From contig JBCBYV010000008.1 in the NCBI GenBank assembly GCA_039815685.1, forward strand, positions 93,717-157,716: DNA of 64,000 bases, read 5' to 3'. This document shows positions 16,909 through 25,913 of the stretch, one piece after another. Both the position numbers and the translations under genes were made by a program. Each line of letters opens with the position of its first letter. The stretch's first letter is position 1. Under the pieces are notes generated by a model that made no database searches, had not been told where the DNA came from, and saw nothing but the letters and a program-made list of their open reading frames with translations. This DNA comes from Thermohalobaculum sp039815685 (GTDB lineage Bacteria; Pseudomonadota; Alphaproteobacteria; Rhodobacterales; Rhodobacteraceae).

Positions 16909-18440
16909 CGGTCCCGGATCGCAGCATCGAGCTTGCTGCCGAGATAATCCGGGCGGTGGGTGTCGAGAATATGCCGCGCCTTGGCGCGCGCCTTCTCCCG
17001 GATATCGAGGCTCCCTTTCTCCTCCCAGGTCACTGGCGGCTCGCGGTCCGCCAATGCCGGGTAGTAGTAGTCCCGCTCCATCGCCGCCATCGTGTGGGCG
17101 GCGCCGAGGAAATGACCCTCCCCCAGCACCGTGTCGCGAATGGTGTCGTAGCCCAGCGTCTCCTCGGTCACCTCCACGCCGCGGAGCGTGCGGTAGACGG
17201 CGCCCAGCATCTCGTCATCGAGCACGAAGGCCTCGGAGGAGACGCCGAGAAGGGCCGCCATCATACCCGAGCTCTCGTAGATCATGTTGCCGCCGGCGAG
17301 GCCGGTCGCGAGCGCTGCCATCGCCTTTTCCGCCCCCATCTGCGCATCGGGGACCTTGGCATCCGCCATCGAGGCGGCGACACCGGAAGGCAGGCCTAGC
17401 CAGTTCGAGACCTGGGCGGCGGCGGCGTTCAGCACCGCGCTCTCCCCGCCCCCACCGGAGAAGGCGCCGGTGCGCAGATCGATGACCAGCGGCCAGTTCG
17501 AGAAGATCACCGGGTGGCCGGGTGCGAAGGCGTGGACGAGCGCGAGGCCCGCCAGCGTCTCGGCCAGCGATTGCGCGAGAAAGCCCGCGAGCGTGGCGGG
17601 GGCGGTGGCGCCGGACTGGGCTGCAATGATGCAGTTCACGGGCACGCCACGCCTCGTCACCGCCTGCGTGACCGCCACAGCGTCCTCGCCATAGCGCAAG
17701 GGTGAGATCACGGGGCTGATATGGGCCTTGCAGAAAGGGGTTTCGGCGAACCGGCCCTCGCCCCCCAACACCATGTCGAACATGTCGACGATGGGGTCGA
17801 CGTGTTCGGCGAGGGTGAAGGACGTGCCGACGGGCCGGGTCGTGTTGGCGACGAGCGCGTAGGCAGTGTTGATGTCGAGATCGACGCTCTCTTCTACGTC
17901 GGTCGCGACGCAGCAGCGGGTGAACCAGCTTATATTGGTCAGCGCGTCCTGAAGGCGCGTGAAGGCGTGGAGGTCCACGAGGGTCGAGGGGCGGTAGCGG
18001 CCGGTCTCGAGGTCGAGCGTCTGCACCGCAGCACCCCCGGTGCCGAAATGGACGGCCTCGCCACCGATCTCGAAGCTCCGCGCCGGATCCCGGCCGTGGA
18101 AGGTGAAGCGGCGGGGGGCGGCGGCCACGATGTCCTCGATCATCGCCCTGGGAAAGGCGAGGCGGCCGAGGGCGTTGACCTCGGCCCCTTGTGCGGTGGC
18201 AGCGTCGACGAGCGCGGGCGGGGCCTCGCCCATGCCAAGCTCCGCCAGGAGCCGGAGGGCGGTGCGCCAGATCGCTTCGATGTCGGCATCCGAGAGGGGG
18301 CGGTAGGCGCCGCCCATCTGGCCTGGTGGCGCAGGGTTGACCGCCGGTGCCGGGGCCTTGCGGCGGGCGACCCGGCCGGCCCGGCCGCCGGCCTCTCCGT
18401 CCCTGCGTCCCCGCCGGCGTACTGCCTTCGGCTCCTCCAT
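16842..18440 (-). CDS. MttB-family (non-pyrrolysine) trimethylamine/betaine methyltransferase
   Basis: 532-residue member of the MttB superfamily, in which methylamine or betaine methyl groups are passed to a corrinoid protein. There is no internal amber codon, so it belongs to the non-Pyl group to which MtgB (glycine betaine), MtpB and MtcB belong. A strongly basic, Arg/Gly/Ala-rich N-terminus (residues 1-35) precedes the catalytic TIM-barrel region, with segments such as PLSDADIEAIWRTALRLL, HFGTGGAAVQTLD and TLGYDTIRDTVLGEGHFLG. No corrinoid protein or reactivating enzyme is encoded in the window. Location between a betaine importer and a dimethylglycine-dehydrogenase-like gene suggests betaine demethylation; substrate unproven. 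Confidence 0.88.
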   Translation of the reverse strand: MEEPKAVRRRGRRDGEAGGRAGRVARRKAPAPAVNPAPPGQMGGAYRPLSDADIEAIWRTALRLLAELGMGEAPPALVDAATAQGAEVNALGRLAFPRAMIEDIVAAAPRRFTFHGRDPARSFEIGGEAVHFGTGGAAVQTLDLETGRYRPSTLVDLHAFTRLQDALTNISWFTRCCVATDVEESVDLDINTAYALVANTTRPVGTSFTLAEHVDPIVDMFDMVLGGEGRFAETPFCKAHISPVISPLRYGEDAVAVTQAVTRRGVPVNCIIAAQSGATAPATLAGFLAQSLAETLAGLALVHAFAPGHPVIFSNWPLVIDLRTGAFSGGGGESAVLNAAAAQVSNWLGLPSGVAASMADAKVPDAQMGAEKAMAALATGLAGGNMIYESSGMMAALLGVSSEAFVLDDEMLGAVYRTLRGVEVTEETLGYDTIRDTVLGEGHFLGAAHTMAAMERDYYYPALADREPPVTWEEKGSLDIREKARAKARHILDTHRPDYLGSKLDAAIRDRYRILSPPPERCDAPSAAPMEA

Positions 18441-18613
18441 CGCGCCCTCCCGTCACCTTTACCGCCCCGAGCGTCCGGCCCCGGCAGGTTCGCCCGCAAC
18501 CGGCCTTGGCAAAAGCCGAAATGCGGCATCGGGCTTTCCGAAGGCTTCTGCGGGGCGTTGACGGGGGCGTGGGGGCGTCGGTCTCATCTGGACTCATCAA
18601 CGCGGAGGAAATC
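18441..18613. promoter_or_regulatory. Divergent promoter region between MttB-type gene and PhyH gene
   Basis: 173-bp gap from which both strands are transcribed. A strong Shine-Dalgarno (cggaggaa, 18603-18610) precedes the plus-strand ATG at 18614. No convincing sigma-70 hexamer pair was found by eye. Confidence 0.35.
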
Positions 18614-19480
18614 ATGCTCGATCTGGCCAGTCTTGTGGACGATGCGGCGCTCGACGCTTTCCGGAGGGATGGGGCGGTGTGCCTGCGCGATGCGTTCGAC
18701 ACATCGTGGCTCGAGGAGTTGGGCCGCGGGATCGACCGGGATCTGGCGGAGCCTTCCCCGCGCCTCGCACGGCACACGAAGGCGGAGGGCGCACCGGCCT
18801 ATATCGAGGATTTCTGGGTCTGGAACGACATCCCCGAGTTTCGCCGCTTTGTGCATGAGAGCCCGTGCGGCGCGCTGGCCGCTCGGCTCCTCGGCGCCGA
18901 CCGGGTCAATCTCGTGATGGACAACTGGTTCCTGCGTGAGGCGGGTTCGGCCTCCCGCCCACCCTTCCACCAGGACCTTGCCTATTTCGACTTCGAGGGA
19001 ACGATGTGCGTGCTCTGGCTTCCGCTCGAGCCGGTGACGAAGGCGAACGGCATCGCCTTCGTGAAGGGCTCGCATCTCTGGGACAAGCTCTTCATGCGGG
19101 TGCGGTTCGCGGATGGTCACCGGCAGGACGGGCCGGCCGCAGGCGACGAGGGCGTGGAGGTGAAGGGGCAGCGCTACTTCGCCCCGCCGGATGTGGCAGC
19201 CGACCCCGGCGCCTTTGACATCCTTCAATGGGACTGCGACGCGGGCGATTGCATCTTCTTCGATATGCGCACGCTCCATGGCGGGCTTTCCGAGACCGTG
19301 CCGACGGAGACGGTGCGCCGCTTCACCCTCCGCATGACCGCGCCCGACGGCGTGATCCGCTACCGCGGCGACTGGGCCGCCGGCGAGCGCGCGATCTTCG
19401 AGGCTGCGGGCTATGGCGAGGGCGACAGCCTCACGGGCGAATTCTTCCCGCAGCTTTACCCAAAGGAAGCCGCGCGATGA
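18614..19480 (+). CDS. Phytanoyl-CoA dioxygenase (PhyH) family protein
   Basis: Fe(II)/2-oxoglutarate-dependent oxygenase of the PhyH/ectoine-hydroxylase class, 288 residues, cytoplasmic. ATG 18614 is chosen for its strong Shine-Dalgarno; the frame is open upstream but that sequence is not family-like. The metal facial triad is visible as HxD in PPFHQDLAYFDF and a distal His in FDMRTLHGG, followed by the 2-oxoglutarate-binding Arg region RRFTLRMTAPDG. It overlaps the next gene by 4 bp (ATGA at 19477), so the two are coupled. With the neighbouring dehydrogenase a role in oxidising a betaine- or osmolyte-like compound is inferred. Confidence 0.88.
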   Translation: MLDLASLVDDAALDAFRRDGAVCLRDAFDTSWLEELGRGIDRDLAEPSPRLARHTKAEGAPAYIEDFWVWNDIPEFRRFVHESPCGALAARLLGADRVNLVMDNWFLREAGSASRPPFHQDLAYFDFEGTMCVLWLPLEPVTKANGIAFVKGSHLWDKLFMRVRFADGHRQDGPAAGDEGVEVKGQRYFAPPDVAADPGAFDILQWDCDAGDCIFFDMRTLHGGLSETVPTETVRRFTLRMTAPDGVIRYRGDWAAGERAIFEAAGYGEGDSLTGEFFPQLYPKEAAR

Positions 19481-21921
19481 GAGACAGTGCGCGCGTCGTC
19501 GTCATCGGGGGCGGGATTGCCGGGTGCTCTGCGCTCTACCACCTTACCGAGGAGGGGTGGACCGATGTCATGCTGCTGGAGAGGGACGAGCTGACCTCCG
19601 GCACCACCTGGCACTCGGCCGCGCAGGTGACGAATTTCGGGGCGATCCAGGTGATGGTCGGGCTCAAGACCCACTCCATCAAGCTCTACCAGGAGCTGGC
19701 GGAGGACCCGGACTATCCCATCAACTACCATCACGGGGATGGGGGCCTGAGGCTCGCGACGAAGCAGGACCACATCGATGGATACCGGCACTTCCAGTCG
19801 ATGGCGAAGGGGATGGGGGTCGAGTTCGAGCTGATCGATCCGGTGGAGGCGGGGCGTCGGCACCCGCTCATCTCGACCGAGAACCTGATGGGCGCGCTTT
19901 GGGACCCGATGGACGGGGATATCGACCCCGCGCAGCTCTGCCAGGCGCTGGCGCGTCGGGCGCGGAAGCGGGGGGCGGAAGTGCACCGGCACACGCCCGT
20001 CACTGGCCTCACGCAGAAGCTGGGGGGCGAGTGGATCGTCCACACCGCCAAGGGCGACATCCATGCGGAGCATGTGGTGAACGCCGGCGGCTACCGCTGC
20101 AACGAGATCGGGGCGATGATGGGGGTCGAGCACCCGGTCGCCTCGATGGAGCATCAATACTTCCTGACCGAGCCCATCGCCGAGATCGAGGCGATGGAGG
20201 GCCGTGTGCCCCTCATCCGCTGCCCCCATGCGGATTTCTACAGCCGCCAGGAGAAAAAGGGGCTGCTAGTCGGGTTCTACGAGCAGGACTGCCGGACTTG
20301 GGGGCTCGACGGCATCGATCCAGGCTTCACCAACGCGCTTTGCCCGAACGATGCGGACCGGGTGCTGCCGGTGCTGGAGGGCGCGATGGAGCGGCTGCCT
20401 TGTCTCGGGGAGACGGGCATCCACACCATCATCAACGGCCCGATTACCTACACGCCCGATGGCGTCCCGCTCGTCGGACCGATCCCGGGCAAGCTCAATG
20501 CCTGGTGCATCACGGGGCTTCGCGCGGGTCTTGGCGAAGGCGGCGGTCATGGCTGGCTGCTGGCGCAGATGATCGTGCATGGCGAGGCCTGCTACGACAC
20601 CTGGGCGCTCGACCCGCGGCGCTTCGCGCGGCATGCGACGGTGGAGTGGACGGCGCTGAAGGCGATCGAGGACTATCAGAACGAGTTCCGGTTTCACATG
20701 CCGCACGAGTTCCGCCCCGCGGGACGCCCGGCGCGGACGACGCCAGTGACGCCGCTGCTGGCGGCCGCGGGCGCTAAGTTCGGGGTGGTGAACGGCTGGG
20801 AGCGGGCGCTCTTCTACAAGCCCACGCCCGCGTTCGAGGAGACCCACAGCTTCCGCTGGTGCGCGAGCCATGACGTGGTGGCGGCGGAGGTTGAGGCGGT
20901 GCGCAGCCATGCCGGGATCATGGAGGTCTCCGGCTTCGGGCGCATCGGGGTGCATGGGACCGGCGGTAGGGACTGGCTCGACGGGTTGATGGCGGGGCGC
21001 GTGCCAAAACGGCCGGGCAAGGTCGGGCTCTGCTATTTCCTGAGCGAGCACGGCAACGTGGCCGGGGAGGCGACGGTGGCGGTGCTCGATGAGGAGACCG
21101 TCTGGTTCGGCTCGGCGGCGGCGGCGGAGCGGCATGACTGGGACTGGCTGAACCGGCAGTTGCCGAAGGACGGCTCCGTGCGGCTCGAGGCGCTGACCGA
21201 GACGCATACGATCCTGGTGGTCGCGGGGCCCAAGGCGCGGGCAATCATGGCGGCGGCTGCCCCCCGCGCGGACTGGTCGGCCGCAGCCTTTCCCTGGCTC
21301 ACGGCGCAGCGGGTGCATGTGGGACATGTGGCGGCCATCGCGATGTCTGTCAGTTTCTCCGGCGAGCTCGCCTTCGAGATCCATGTCCCGGTCGCTCAGG
21401 CCGAGGCGGCCTATCGCACGATCATGGCCGCGGGCGAGCCCCATGGGCTCACGCATTTCGGGCTCCACGCGGTCGAGGCGATGCGGATCGAGAAGGGGTT
21501 CCGGCACTGGAAGGCCGACCTCATCACCGAGTTCGATCCCTTCGAGAGCGGGCTCGAGCGCTTCGTCGATCTCGAAAAGGAGCCCGACTTCCCGGGCAAG
21601 GCGGCGCTGAAGGCCAAGCGGAACCAGCCCATGCGCCGCCGCTTCGTGACGCTGAGGATCGAGAGCGAGGCCGCACCGGCGCATCCTGGGGACAGCGTGC
21701 TTGCGGGTGATGCGGTGGTGGGCACCGTCACCTCGGCTGCCTGGGGGCACCGGGTGGGCGAGAACCTGGCCATGGCCTTCGTGGCGCCGGAACACGCGCC
21801 GAACGGGCGGGCGGTCGACGACCTCCCACCGCTCGACGTCCTGGTCCTCGGCGAGCGGCTGCCCGCCCGGGTCGTTGAGCCTATCCGTTATGACCCTGCG
21901 ATGACGCTTCCGCGCAGTTGA
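19477..21921 (+). CDS. Dimethylglycine/sarcosine dehydrogenase-like FAD oxidoreductase with GcvT domain
   Basis: 814-residue two-domain enzyme, the length of dimethylglycine dehydrogenases. Residues 1-370 form an FAD amine-oxidase domain with the dinucleotide-binding VVVIGGGIAGCSAL near the start and SGTTWHSA (41-48), where His46 corresponds to the covalent-FAD histidine. An FAO middle region follows, then GcvT aminomethyltransferase domains from about 430 (HSFRWCASHD, GRIGVHGTGG, FSGELAFEIHVP, GLHAVEAMRIEKGFRHW) that pass one-carbon units to tetrahydrofolate. Exact amine (dimethylglycine, sarcosine or other) is not settled by sequence. Coupled to the PhyH gene by an ATGA overlap. Confidence 0.92.
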   Translation: MRDSARVVVIGGGIAGCSALYHLTEEGWTDVMLLERDELTSGTTWHSAAQVTNFGAIQVMVGLKTHSIKLYQELAEDPDYPINYHHGDGGLRLATKQDHIDGYRHFQSMAKGMGVEFELIDPVEAGRRHPLISTENLMGALWDPMDGDIDPAQLCQALARRARKRGAEVHRHTPVTGLTQKLGGEWIVHTAKGDIHAEHVVNAGGYRCNEIGAMMGVEHPVASMEHQYFLTEPIAEIEAMEGRVPLIRCPHADFYSRQEKKGLLVGFYEQDCRTWGLDGIDPGFTNALCPNDADRVLPVLEGAMERLPCLGETGIHTIINGPITYTPDGVPLVGPIPGKLNAWCITGLRAGLGEGGGHGWLLAQMIVHGEACYDTWALDPRRFARHATVEWTALKAIEDYQNEFRFHMPHEFRPAGRPARTTPVTPLLAAAGAKFGVVNGWERALFYKPTPAFEETHSFRWCASHDVVAAEVEAVRSHAGIMEVSGFGRIGVHGTGGRDWLDGLMAGRVPKRPGKVGLCYFLSEHGNVAGEATVAVLDEETVWFGSAAAAERHDWDWLNRQLPKDGSVRLEALTETHTILVVAGPKARAIMAAAAPRADWSAAAFPWLTAQRVHVGHVAAIAMSVSFSGELAFEIHVPVAQAEAAYRTIMAAGEPHGLTHFGLHAVEAMRIEKGFRHWKADLITEFDPFESGLERFVDLEKEPDFPGKAALKAKRNQPMRRRFVTLRIESEAAPAHPGDSVLAGDAVVGTVTSAAWGHRVGENLAMAFVAPEHAPNGRAVDDLPPLDVLVLGERLPARVVEPIRYDPAMTLPRS

Positions 21922-22012
21922 CCATTCGGAGCGATGCGGCCGTTATTCCCCGGTGGCAGGGCTCGTGGCGGCCAAAGTCGGTCTTGGCGGGCGAAATCGT
22001 TCATTCTGATTG

Positions 22013-22179
22013 GGCTTGCGCTTAGTCTTTGAAGTTTAGCGTAAGCCTACCATTCCAGGTATTATTTTTGGTCGACTATAACCTAGTCAAAATATGTGGA
22101 AACTTCCCTTAGGGCAATTTGAGTTGTTAACTTGGCGCCTCTCCAGTACGCTCCTCCGATTAGATGAAAGGGTTTGGAC
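22013..22179 (+). promoter_or_regulatory. AT-rich promoter/operator region upstream of tyrosinase
   Basis: The 21922-22179 gap becomes AT-rich from about 22010, unlike its surroundings. It carries a 10-bp stem with one mismatch (22013-22022 with 22038-22047), which may end the upstream transcript, then a TATAAC hexamer at 22077-22082 embedded in the palindrome GACTA-N5-TAGTC (22074-22088), suggesting a -10 box covered by an operator. A gaaaggg Shine-Dalgarno (22165-22171) precedes ATG 22180. Confidence 0.45.
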
Positions 22180-23652
22180 ATGGCTGGTACCAGAACGGAT
22201 ATTGCGAAGCTTGGGGGGCCGTGGTCGGACACCATGCTGTGGTACGCCCGGGCCGTGGCGGCGCTGAGGACGCGACCTTTCGATCAGCGGACGAGTTGGA
22301 CCTATCTCGGCGCCATTCACGGTTTCGATCCGCAGGGCTGGCTGGGGCAGGGGATCCTGCCGCAGAACACCTCCGCGCCCTCGCAGGACGAGATGCGGCT
22401 GATGTTCAATCAGTGCCAGCATGCGGGCTGGTTCTTCCTGCCCTGGCATCGTGGCTACCTGCACGCCTTCGAGGAGATTCTCGGCGCATGGATCACGTCG
22501 CAGGGTGGGCCGGCGGACTGGGCGCTGCCCTACTGGAACTACCTCAACGACGACGCGGCTGGCGCGCGGGACCTGCCGCAGGAGTTTCGCGACCCGACCC
22601 TCCCGGATGGCAGCCCAAATGCGCTCTCCGACGCGCGGCGCGGGCCGGCGACGGCGCTCGGCCCGCAGCCCTGGATACCGGTCGATATCTCGCTGACGGC
22701 ACAGACGGCGGAGAGCATTTACACGGCCGATCCCGGGACGCTGGGCTATGGCGGGCCGATCAGCGGCTTCGCCCAGCAGGGCAGTGCCTTCGGCGCCAAC
22801 GAGTCCGATCCCCACAACCTTGTGCATGTGATGATCGGGGGAGGCGTCGCAGTCGATCCGCCGGGCTGGATGTTCGATCCGAACTTCGCGGCACTCGACC
22901 CGATCTTCTGGGTGCATCACTGCAATGTGGACCGGCTCTGGGCGGCCTGGACGACCGATCCCGCGCACAGCCAGGAAGACAGCAGCCCATGGCGAAACGG
23001 GCCCTTCCCACGACAGTTCACGATGCCGGACAGCACTGGCGGGCTCAGCGTCTTCGTGCCGTCCGAGACCTTGCCGGGGGAGGCCCTGGAGCCGACCTAT
23101 GACGATCTGATCGACGGCACGGGCATCGTGCCCCCGCCGGTTGTGGGAGGACTCGAGATGATGGCGGCGCGCAGCCCGGGACGCGGGTCTTCCGCCCTGA
23201 TCGGCGCGAATGAGAGTGCGGTGACTGTGGGCCGTGGTCAGGTGCGCTCACGCATCGCGATGACGGCGCGGCCCGGCGCTGGTGGGGGTGCCCTGGAGGG
23301 CATGGGCGCGGGTGGTGGGGAGCGGGTCTATCTCAACCTCGAAGGCGTGCGGGGTGAGAGCGCGAGCGGTGTCCTGAACGTGGTGCTTACAAAGGCGGGG
23401 GCCGATCCGGCGGCGGAGGGCGCGGAGGCGGTGAAGACACTGGTCTTCTTCGGCCTCGGCAACGCCACCAGCGCCGAAGGACCGCATGGCGGCAGCGGCC
23501 TTTCCGCGACCGTCGAGGTCACGGATATCGTGCGCCGGCTCGAGGCAACCGGTGCTGTCGGAGAGATCGAGGCGCATGTGGCGCAGCCGAGCGGGGATGG
23601 CCCCGAGATCACCGTGGACCGGATTACGCTCTACGCCCGCCCTGGCGGGTAG
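22180..23652 (+). CDS. Tyrosinase / polyphenol oxidase (type 3 copper enzyme)
   Basis: 490-residue type 3 copper protein oxidising phenols to quinones. CuA ligands are visible as His47 (GAIHGFDP), His81 and His90 (CQHAGWFFLPWHRGYL), and CuB as the HNLVH pair plus the FWVHHCNVDRLW His. Cys79-x-His81 matches the Cys-x-His thioether arrangement of fungal and plant enzymes. The C-terminal 150 residues form a beta-rich domain (ERVYLNLEGVRG, VEVTDIVRRLE) like the capping domain of plant polyphenol oxidases. No signal peptide is evident. ATG 22180 is preferred over the TTG two codons upstream. The next gene starts one base after the stop. Confidence 0.92.
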   Translation: MAGTRTDIAKLGGPWSDTMLWYARAVAALRTRPFDQRTSWTYLGAIHGFDPQGWLGQGILPQNTSAPSQDEMRLMFNQCQHAGWFFLPWHRGYLHAFEEILGAWITSQGGPADWALPYWNYLNDDAAGARDLPQEFRDPTLPDGSPNALSDARRGPATALGPQPWIPVDISLTAQTAESIYTADPGTLGYGGPISGFAQQGSAFGANESDPHNLVHVMIGGGVAVDPPGWMFDPNFAALDPIFWVHHCNVDRLWAAWTTDPAHSQEDSSPWRNGPFPRQFTMPDSTGGLSVFVPSETLPGEALEPTYDDLIDGTGIVPPPVVGGLEMMAARSPGRGSSALIGANESAVTVGRGQVRSRIAMTARPGAGGGALEGMGAGGGERVYLNLEGVRGESASGVLNVVLTKAGADPAAEGAEAVKTLVFFGLGNATSAEGPHGGSGLSATVEVTDIVRRLEATGAVGEIEAHVAQPSGDGPEITVDRITLYARPGG

Positions 23653-23653
23653 C

Positions 23654-24415
23654 GTGCGCCGCCTTGCCGCCTTCGCAGCCCATGCGGGTGCCGGTCCGCT
23701 GCCGGCACTCCTTGCGCTGAGCGGTGCTGCATATCTCACGCTTGCGTTCCTGCCGCAGGCGGCGGGGTTGGCGGCGCTCTGCGGCAGTCTCGGGATCGAG
23801 GAGCTTTGGCGCTTCCCCGAGGCCGTGCTTTTCTGGACGTCTCCTGGGGCGTTGGCGCTCGAATGGGCGCTGATGGTGGTCGCGATGATGACGCCGCTGA
23901 CGGCGTTCACGCTCGCTTATGCCCATCGCTCGCTGGCGCCACAGTCGCGGCGCGCCGGGATCGCAGGGTATCTGTTGGGCTATTGGGCGACATGGTGCGG
24001 GTCGATTGCGGTGGTTCTCCCGCTGTCCCTGCTCCTGGTCTCCGCGGTAGGGAAACCACTGGCGCTCCCTTCAGCGCTCGCTCTGGCGTTGATCCACGCC
24101 GCCTCGCCGATGGCGCAGCGGGCGCGCAATCGGGCGCATGGCACTCTGCGTCTCGCACCCTTCGGATTGCGCGCCGTACGTGACTGCATCGGGCTCGGTA
24201 TTGTGAGCGGTCTCAGATGTATCGCCGTTTGCTGGCCCTGGATGGTGCTACCGATGACGGTCGAAAGCTGGCATCTCGTCCTCATGATGCTCGCCGGCCT
24301 CTACCTCCTTGCGGACCGGCTGGCGCCCCCGGCGCCCCCTGCATGGCGCATTCCGCCAGCCTGGGAGACGCTGATGGGTCCCTCGCGCCTCTCCGTCCCG
24401 CGCCGGATGTCCTGA
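23654..24415 (+). CDS. DUF2182 predicted metal-binding membrane protein
   Basis: 253-residue polytopic inner-membrane protein of the DUF2182 family, beginning at a GTG one base after the tyrosinase stop, hence translationally coupled. About six hydrophobic segments are seen. Family hallmarks are the MVVAMMTPL motif in the second or third helix (Met-rich) and GLRCIAVCWPWM with a Cys-xxx-Cys-Trp arrangement in a later helix; such Met/Cys residues could bind copper. Function of the family is not established; the pairing with a copper enzyme suggests copper delivery or tyrosinase maturation (inference). The C-terminus is Pro-rich and soluble. Confidence 0.8.
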   Translation: MRRLAAFAAHAGAGPLPALLALSGAAYLTLAFLPQAAGLAALCGSLGIEELWRFPEAVLFWTSPGALALEWALMVVAMMTPLTAFTLAYAHRSLAPQSRRAGIAGYLLGYWATWCGSIAVVLPLSLLLVSAVGKPLALPSALALALIHAASPMAQRARNRAHGTLRLAPFGLRAVRDCIGLGIVSGLRCIAVCWPWMVLPMTVESWHLVLMMLAGLYLLADRLAPPAPPAWRIPPAWETLMGPSRLSVPRRMS

Positions 24416-24571
24416 TCGGTCGGCCTGTCTCCGTCAAAAAAAGAGACTGACGGCTATGCGGTGCGAACTCTGTGGCATCGGCTCTGCCGCGGTTGCCTTC
24501 AAGCTCCTCGCCGTTCGAAGCCGCGTCAGGCGGTGACGGCCAAGATCAAACAGACCCCTAGGGAGGGCTCC

Positions 24572-25828
24572 ATGAAGATCAGAACTCTTTCGGCCATCTC
24601 CGCCGCGGCATTGATGGCGGCGACGGCGCAGGTGCAGGCCGCCGAACCGCTCAAGGTCGGTGTGCTCGCGACGCTGGAGGGCACCTACACCGTGCTCGGC
24701 GAGGACGGCGTGCGCGGGCTCAGAACTGCGCTCTCGGTAATGGGCAACGAGGCTGGCGGGCGCGAGATCGAGCTCATCATCGGCGCCACGGATGCGAGCC
24801 CCGACAGTGCCGTGCGCGCCGCGCGCAAGCTCGTCGAGCAGGACAAGGTGGATATCGTGATCGGGCCGCTCTCAGGCTCCGAAGGGATCGCGATCCGCGA
24901 CTACTCCAAGACGCAGCCGCAGGTAACGTTCCTGAACGGGATCTCGGGCGCGCAGGAGACGACCTACGTCACGCCGTCGGACAACTTCTTCCGCTTCAAC
25001 ACGGACGGGGCGCAGTGGTCGGCGGGCCTTGGTGAGTATGTCTTCAACGAGAAGGGCTATGAGACGGTCGCGACGATCGGCGAGGACTATTCCTTCATCT
25101 ACACGCAGGTCTTCGGCTTCGCGCTCGAGTTTTGTCAGGCCGGCGGGGAGATCACGGATCGCTTCTGGGTCCCGCTCGGCACCAAGGACTTCGGCTCGAT
25201 CATCGCTGCATTGCCTGACGATGTGGACGCAATCTATCTCGGCCTGGGCGGCGGAGACGCAGTCAACTTCCTCAACCAGTACCAGCAGGCCGGCGGTGAC
25301 GCGAACCTGATCGGCGGCTCGATCATGGTGGACGGCACCGTGCTGAACTCGAAGGGCGATGCGAAGAAGGCGCTGATCGGGACGCCCTCCTCCGGTCCGC
25401 AGGCGGATACGTGGGACGATGCCGGCTGGCAGGCCTATGTGAAGGCGTACCAAGATGCCTTCCCGCCGGAGAAGCGCTTCCCGAGCCCGTCGCTCCTGGC
25501 CACCGGTTACTACAACGCGACGACGGCGGCGATGACCTGCGTGAACGAGGTGGGCGGCGACCTTTCGGACGGTCATGCGGCCTTCCGGCAGTGCCTTACG
25601 AATCTCGAGCTCGACGCGCCGAACGGCAAGATCGTGCTCGACGGCAACCGCCAGGCGATCGGCGCGAACTTCGTCTCGGAGGTCGTGGAGCTCGATGACG
25701 GCACGCTGGTGACGCAGCTCGTCTCCAAGAAAGAGGGGGTGAACCAGACCCTCGGCATCGACCCGGACGCTTTCGCCAAGATCGGCCTGCCGAGCCGCGA
25801 CAATCCGGAGTGCAAGGCGAGCTACTGA
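24572..25828 (+). CDS. Branched-chain-amino-acid-type ABC transporter substrate-binding protein
   Basis: 418-residue periplasmic binding protein of the Leu/Ile/Val (Peripla_BP_6) class. ATG 24572 follows a strong gggaggg; it gives a clean Sec signal peptide (MKIRTLSAISAAALM... ending VQA-AEP) without a lipobox. The mature protein opens KVGVLATLEGTYTVLGEDG, has DIVIGPLSGSEG and contains paired Cys residues (FCQAGG, MTCVNE, FRQCLTN) that may form disulfides. First gene of a 26-kb same-strand cluster whose two permeases and two ATPases lie 4 kb downstream. The ligand is unknown; cluster content suggests a carboxylated or heterocyclic organic compound rather than an amino acid. Confidence 0.9.
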   Translation: MKIRTLSAISAAALMAATAQVQAAEPLKVGVLATLEGTYTVLGEDGVRGLRTALSVMGNEAGGREIELIIGATDASPDSAVRAARKLVEQDKVDIVIGPLSGSEGIAIRDYSKTQPQVTFLNGISGAQETTYVTPSDNFFRFNTDGAQWSAGLGEYVFNEKGYETVATIGEDYSFIYTQVFGFALEFCQAGGEITDRFWVPLGTKDFGSIIAALPDDVDAIYLGLGGGDAVNFLNQYQQAGGDANLIGGSIMVDGTVLNSKGDAKKALIGTPSSGPQADTWDDAGWQAYVKAYQDAFPPEKRFPSPSLLATGYYNATTAAMTCVNEVGGDLSDGHAAFRQCLTNLELDAPNGKIVLDGNRQAIGANFVSEVVELDDGTLVTQLVSKKEGVNQTLGIDPDAFAKIGLPSRDNPECKASY

Positions 25829-25842
25829 AGGCTCGCCGACCG

Positions 25843-25871
25843 GCCCGGGGCGCCGTTGTGTCCCGGGCTTT
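25843..25871 (+). terminator. Weak terminator/attenuator hairpin after the binding-protein gene
   Basis: gcccggg (25843-25849) pairs with cccgggc (25862-25868) across a 12-base loop and is followed by only ttt. Placed directly after a binding-protein gene, as at proX, it may limit read-through into the downstream enzymes. Confidence 0.4.
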
Positions 25872-25913
25872 CGCCATTCCACGGCTGTGGGAGGGCGCCG
25901 CGCCGGAGGGGCG

